From Phaseolus vulgaris (lineage: Eukaryota; Streptophyta; Magnoliopsida; Fabales; Fabaceae): a stretch of DNA of 64,000 nucleotides. The stretch lies in assembly GCF_000499845.2 (NCBI RefSeq), contig NC_023756.2, positions 30,405,895-30,469,894 of the forward strand, read 5' to 3'. Made by a program: the position numbers and the translations under genes. This document shows, piece after piece, positions 60,127-64,000 of this stretch (its first letter is position 1; every line of letters starts with the position of its first letter). The notes under the pieces were generated by a model. It was not told the DNA's origin and made no database searches. It worked only from the letters and a program-made list of their open reading frames with translations.

Positions 60127-61900
60127 GTATCACCATAGTCTAAACCAAAAATTTGGGTATAACCCTTAGCCATAAGACGAGCTTTGAGATGATCAATAGT
60201 ACCACCAGGACCAACTTTTATAGCAAAACGTAACCCTTAGCCACAAGACCAACTTTGAGACGATCAATAGTCTATGGTAACTCAAAGCAGTATAATGTGG
60301 AAAGGGATTACGAGTAGAAAGTATACCTTTATGGATAGCAATAGGAAGATCGGGTTCAAATGTCGGAGGTTCAACTGTAGGAGTTGGAGGGGGATGAGGT
60401 GTTGGCACCAGAATAGAATCTGCTGATGGACGATGAGACGTTTGATGACGACTATACACTTGAAGAGTTGGTGGCGGTGGTGAATCGTTAGGTGCACTAG
60501 GCACAACAAGATGAATATTAACTTGATTAGATGAAGAAATTGAAGGTGAAGGACAAGACTTAAAGTAAAGGGAAGATTCACTGAAGATGACATCTGCTGA
60601 AATAAAATAACGGTTTAAAGAAGGTGAGAAACATTTATATCCTTTTTGTGATCTAGTGAACCCTAAAAAGACACATTTGTGTGACTTAGGAGATAATTTA
60701 TCAAGACCAGGACTAAAATTATGAACAAAACATGTGGACCCAAAAACTTTAGGAGGTAAAGAGTGGAGAGGGTCATGTGGAAATAAAATAGAATGAGGAA
60801 TTTTGTTATCTAAAACTGAAGATGGCATGCGATTAATGAGATAACATGCACTAAGAACAACATCACCCCAAAAACACTGAGAAACATCACCATGGATTAA
60901 AATAGTACGAGTTGTTTCAACAAGATGTCTATTCTTGTGCTTAGCTACCCCATTTTGTTGAGGTGTATAAGCACATGAAGTTTGATGAAGAATACCATGA
61001 GAAGCCATAAAGTTTTTAAAAGAATGAGAAAGATACTCACGTCCATTATCACTGCGCAAAATTCAGATGGACATTCCAAATTGATTTTTAATTTCATTGT
61101 AAAATATTTGAAATATAGAAAACAAATCAGAACGGTTTTTCATTAAAAATACCCAAGTACATCTTGAATAATCATCAATAAAAGTAACAAAATACTGAAA
61201 TCCTAAATTAGACTTAATACGACTTGGTCCCCAAATGTCAGAGTGAACTAAGGCAAAAGGAGATGAAGCACGTTGTGAGACACTACTAGGAAAAGAACTA
61301 TGAATGTGTTTCCCTAATTGACACGACTCACACGATAAAGTAGCACATTAGACAAACTTGGAACAAGTTGCTACATCTTGGCAAGACTAGGATGACCCAA
61401 CCGAGCATGAATGAGAGATGGAGAATCCATAATCGCGCCAACATGTGCAGAGATCTGTAGTTGATAAAGTCCATGAGACTCACATCCGGTGCCAATCATC
61501 CGTCTCGAACTCCGGTCCTGTAAAGTAACAGAATCTTTGGTAAAAGAAATAACATAATCAAGGGAACGGGTGAGACGACTAATGGATAATAAGTTAAATG
61601 GAGACCCAGGGACATAAAGAACATTATCAATAGATAAAGAAGAAAAAAGATTAATAGTATCAACACCATGTGATGGTACCCTATATCCATTGGCCATGGT
61701 AACCGAAGGTAAATAACCCGTAGTAGATAGGGAAGAGAAAAAAGATTTATTACCAGTAATGTGATCAGTGGCACCTGAATTTAGAACCCAAGGGCCAAGG
61801 GAAGTGGAGTGAGTGAGGCCAACAAAAGATGTACCTGAATGTGCAACAGAAGTTGTGGAACTAGGGTTTTGACGATCCTCATACCATTTAAGAAATTAAT
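60127..61900 (-). pseudogene. protease, integrase and RT start of the short-LTR copia element
   Basis: Protease region (about 61870-61500: MANGYRVPSHGVDTINLF, VLYVPGSPFNLLSISRL), GAG-pre-integrase (LIHARLGHPSLAKM, then a stop at 61371), integrase core with HSDIWGPSRI, FIDDYSRCTWVFLM, RSDNGREY, and QQNGVAKHKN, where the third catalytic residue (Glu) is Lys. A stop precedes RSDNGREY. The linker is Pro-rich (SPPPPTLQ, PHPPPTPTVEPP). A short duplication of the RT start lies at about 60160-60200 and 60232-60272 (AACCCTTAGCCA.AAGAC), before the solo LTR. Confidence 0.8.
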
Positions 61901-62809
61901 TGAAAATAGTCGGCTGGCCTGGGGTATCAATTGAAGTATGGTCCATGGTAGAAGGTTGCACAGGGGCAATTTGAGCAACCGCAACAGATCTAGGAGGACG
62001 ACCATGTAAGACATAACATCTGTCAATTTTGTTGCCAAGTTTGCCACAATGGTCACACTTGTGACGCCCTTTGCCCGACTTGTGAGGGCGAGTACAATCA
62101 TTATGCTGAGAGACTAAAGCAGAAGAGTCATCAACATGAGATGTTATATCAGTGGTGTGTTTACCTAACACGCGCAAAAGGGTAGAACAAGTGGAGTTAA
62201 AATTGGGCACAATAGAAGATCCCAAAATTTGATCACGAACATGAGAATAATCATCAGGAAGGCCATGTAAACCCAATAACATGAAGAACTTGGATCTTTG
62301 TTCTAGTTCTAGAGAAGGAGTAGGGGCAGGAGGTAATAACTCATTAAAATCATGAAGAAGAGCATGAAGTTTACCTAGATATTCCGTCATTGTACCATCA
62401 AGACATTTGGGAGCAACAATTGTGAGAATATTTTGAACACACCATAAAGACGTTGAGTATCATTGGTGTATAATAATTTTGCTTGTTCCTAAACTTTAAA
62501 CATGTCTCATAGGTACGAAAAATTTGTTTTAAAGATGAGTGAATGGTCGATTTGATAACAATGCATAATTGAGCATCAATTTTCAACCAACGGGAAACCT
62601 CATTTTCCAGCAACAGTAGGATGAGTAAGATGATCAACATAACCTTGACTCTTAAGCCATAATTTAATATCTGATGCCCAAGTGTCATAATTGAATCCAT
62701 CCAATTTGTCAATTGAAAGATGAACATTGACATAATTAGTATAAATAGATGGATCTGGCATAATGACTACGAAAGAAGTCACAGTGGTAGCGGTAACGGA
62801 AGAAGCCAT
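61896..62809 (-). pseudogene. gag of the short-LTR copia element
   Basis: The likely start is MASSVTATTVTSFVVIMPDP (62809). Then the gag domain (KLDGFNYDTWASDIKLWLKS), a frameshift near 62600 (ENEVSRWLKIDAQLCIVIKS), another near 62480, and an open piece 62390-61896 with MTEYLGKLHALLHDFNE and a zinc knuckle CDHCGKLGNKIDRC, in which the usual histidine appears replaced. Not functional. Confidence 0.8.
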
Positions 62810-63062
62810 AGTGGCAGCAAAAGCGGAAGAAGCTATAAAAGATAAGGACAAATCCAATCACCGGTTAATTGACGGTAGCAACAAAGATGAAGGCTTCGGA
62901 AGCGATTCCGGCAGCCTCTCCAGCGAGGCTCCGACAAGATTTCGGCGGCAGCTCCGGCGAGATTCCGGGGGCGGCTCCGACGAGGTAGTGGCAGCTTCGG
63001 CGAGACAGTGGGGCGGTGGCTGGAAAATTCCAGTGAATAGTGGGTTCACCAATAAAAATTGA

Positions 63063-63085
63063 ACCCTAAACCCTAAACCCTAACC
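63063..63085. repeat. three telomere-type ACCCTAA units in the copia leader
   Basis: ACCCTAA repeats three times, followed by CC, next to the primer site and ahead of gag in the minus-strand element. The same unit is the plant telomere repeat and the telo-box promoter motif (AAACCCTAA). The position in a retroelement leader favours a cis-regulatory motif or chance over an old telomere. Confidence 0.9.
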
Positions 63086-63102
63086 TTATACTCTAGATAC
63101 CA

Positions 63103-63292
63103 TATTAAAGGAAAAGAAAGAATAGGGTAAATCCCTTGTGTATATTAAACACATAGGGTTATGTTTATATAGGAAAAGAAACATATGGGCTAAGCCCATT
63201 ACATAAATATGAGATATCTAACAATATCTATAATATCTCATAATATCAAATAATATCTAATTATATCTAATAACATCTAATAATATCTAACA
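63103..63292 (-). repeat. 5' LTR of the short-LTR copia element
   Basis: 190 bp, ending ATCTAACA on the plus strand; preceded by the primer site at 63083-63102. A TATATAGG box near 63170 may be the promoter. Confidence 0.85.
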
Positions 63293-63840
63293 AGGCTCAT
63301 AACGAGCCTCCCCCTTGGTAAGATACCAAGAGTGGGAACAACCAGGGTTCATAATGAATAAGGTCTCATAACGAGCCTCCCCCTTAGTAAGATACCAAGA
63401 GTGGGAACAACCAGGGTTCATAATGAATCAGGGCTCACAACGAGCCTTTCGCTTGGTAAGATACCAAGAGTGGGAACAACCGCGGTTCATAATGAATCAG
63501 GGCTCATAACGAGTCTCCCCCTTGGTAAGATACCAAGAGTGGGAACAATTAGGGTTCATCACGAATCAAGGTTCATAACGAGCCTCCCCCTTGGTAAGAT
63601 ACCAAGAGTGGGAACAATTAGGGTTCATCATGAATCAGGGTTCATAACGAACCTACCCCTTGGTAAGATACCATGAGTGGGAACAATCAGAGTTCATCAC
63701 GAACAAGGGTTCATAACGAACATCCCCTTGGTGAGACACCAAGAACGGGAACAATAAACCTCAGTGAAGTCTCCTCTTGGTAAGATACCAAGAGTGGGAG
63801 CGAAGTCTTCCCATGGTGAGATTCCAAGAGTAGAAGCGAA
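63293..63840. repeat. right part of Tat copy 2 3'-UTR minisatellite (69-bp units)
   Basis: About seven units of roughly 69 bp, each with GGGTTCATAATGAATCAGGG-like sequence, CTCATAACGAGCCTCCCCC and the hairpin CTTGGTA-AGA-TACCAAG followed by AGTGGGAACAA. Later units (63700 onward) are shorter and diverged. The 23-residue repeat ORF (63401-63676) arises because 69 is a multiple of 3. Continuous with 44770-44890. Confidence 0.95.
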
Positions 63841-64000
63841 ATCTCCCTCTTAGGGAAAATTAAGGCTCATGGCAAGTCAAGCAATACCTCTTACTCTGAC
63901 AACTCAGGTCGCCATGGGCATGAACAACAGAGAAACCTCCCTTCAGGGAGTACGTACAAACAAAGCAAAACAATTTTTTTACAGGAGGACCTGCTGTCCA
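63841..64000 (+). other. 3'-UTR of Tat copy 2 beyond the minisatellite
   Basis: Unique-looking sequence after the array, ending at the window edge. By analogy with copy 1 the antisense gene and the 3' LTR should follow. No gene is visible in this stretch. Confidence 0.4.

Larger units (their letters stand above)
56631..63292 (-). mobile_element. short-LTR Ty1/copia retrotransposon
   Basis: Short LTRs (56631-56798, 168 bp; 63103-63292, 190 bp; a 22-bp indel separates them) with ends TATTAAAGG...ATCTAA(CA). The flanks are GGGCT (56626-56630) and AGGCT (63293-63297), a target duplication with one mismatch, inside the Tat copy 2 minisatellite. On the minus strand: primer site (ATGGTATCTAGAGTATAAGG) next to the right LTR, gag, protease, integrase, RT, RNase H, then the polypurine tract next to the left LTR. 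Decayed, and itself interrupted by two solo LTRs. The exact copia lineage was not resolved. Confidence 0.9.
38119..64000 (+). mobile_element. Tat/Ogre-lineage Ty3/gypsy retrotransposon, copy 2, host of nested insertions
   Basis: It starts with a 624-bp 5' LTR and a primer site, followed by gag, RT, RNase H, second RNase H, integrase and a 3'-UTR minisatellite. It is interrupted by insertions at 38840-40088, 42460-43358, 44891-56598 and 56631-63292, and runs out of the window at the minisatellite tail. About 1.1 kb (protease plus the first half of RT) is deleted at 41220, and many stops are present, so it is dead and non-autonomous. The 3' LTR should lie to the right; the predicted target duplication is ATTAT (38114-38118). 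Confidence 0.9.

Noticed and set aside
63401..63676. 91-codon ORF with a 23-residue repeat
   Set aside because: Produced by the 69-bp repeat units; no independent evidence of coding.

Overview
This is nuclear DNA of a flowering plant, very probably a papilionoid legume. It has one intron-containing plant gene in AT-rich surroundings, then about 40 kb of nested LTR retrotransposons of the Tat/Ogre (Ty3/gypsy) and Sirevirus (Ty1/copia) kinds. The legume assignment is inferred from the repeat families; the plant assignment is firm. I see no bacterial-type operon, CRISPR array, tRNA or rRNA gene.

Layout. (1) 1-8340: a minus-strand PRAF-type gene (PH, RCC1 repeats, FYVE). Seven exons are in the window and the 3' end lies off the left edge. 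Two MITEs sit in its introns, and a short upstream ORF overlaps its start codon. (2) 8341-25861: AT-rich gene-free DNA with MITE relics (one CACTA type with an exact 3-bp target duplication), the 3' end of a dead LINE, and a CACTA-like element that has captured two exons of a UPF3-type gene. (3) 25862-35079: Tat-lineage element copy 1, truncated at its 5' end, with gag, protease, RT, RNase H, a second RNase H, integrase, a 3'-UTR minisatellite, an intron-containing antisense gene and the 3' LTR. A solo LTR is inserted in its gag. (4) 35080-38118: the 5' end of an old copia element and another probable solo LTR. (5) 38119 to the right edge: Tat copy 2, which begins with a complete 5' LTR and is the host of most later insertions.

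Nesting inside copy 2. A copia 5' fragment lies in gag (38840-40088) and makes an in-frame chimeric gag ORF. A solo LTR lies in pol (42460-43358). A full-length Sirevirus-like element (44891-56598, target duplication GGAAC) and a short-LTR copia element (56631-63292, duplication GGGCT/AGGCT) both entered the 3'-UTR minisatellite. The Sirevirus-like element itself carries a one-LTR insertion (53140-54947, duplication TCCAC). The short-LTR element carries two solo LTRs (57013-57901, AGCTA; 58990-60126, GTATC). Apart from the PRAF gene I see no gene likely to act for the host; every retroelement reading frame has at least one stop, frameshift, deletion or insertion.

The most unusual structures are the chimeric copia-gypsy gag, the one-LTR insertion with a clean target duplication, the UPF3 capture, the antisense spliced gene in Tat copy 1, and the two unrelated minisatellites at the same place in two related elements.
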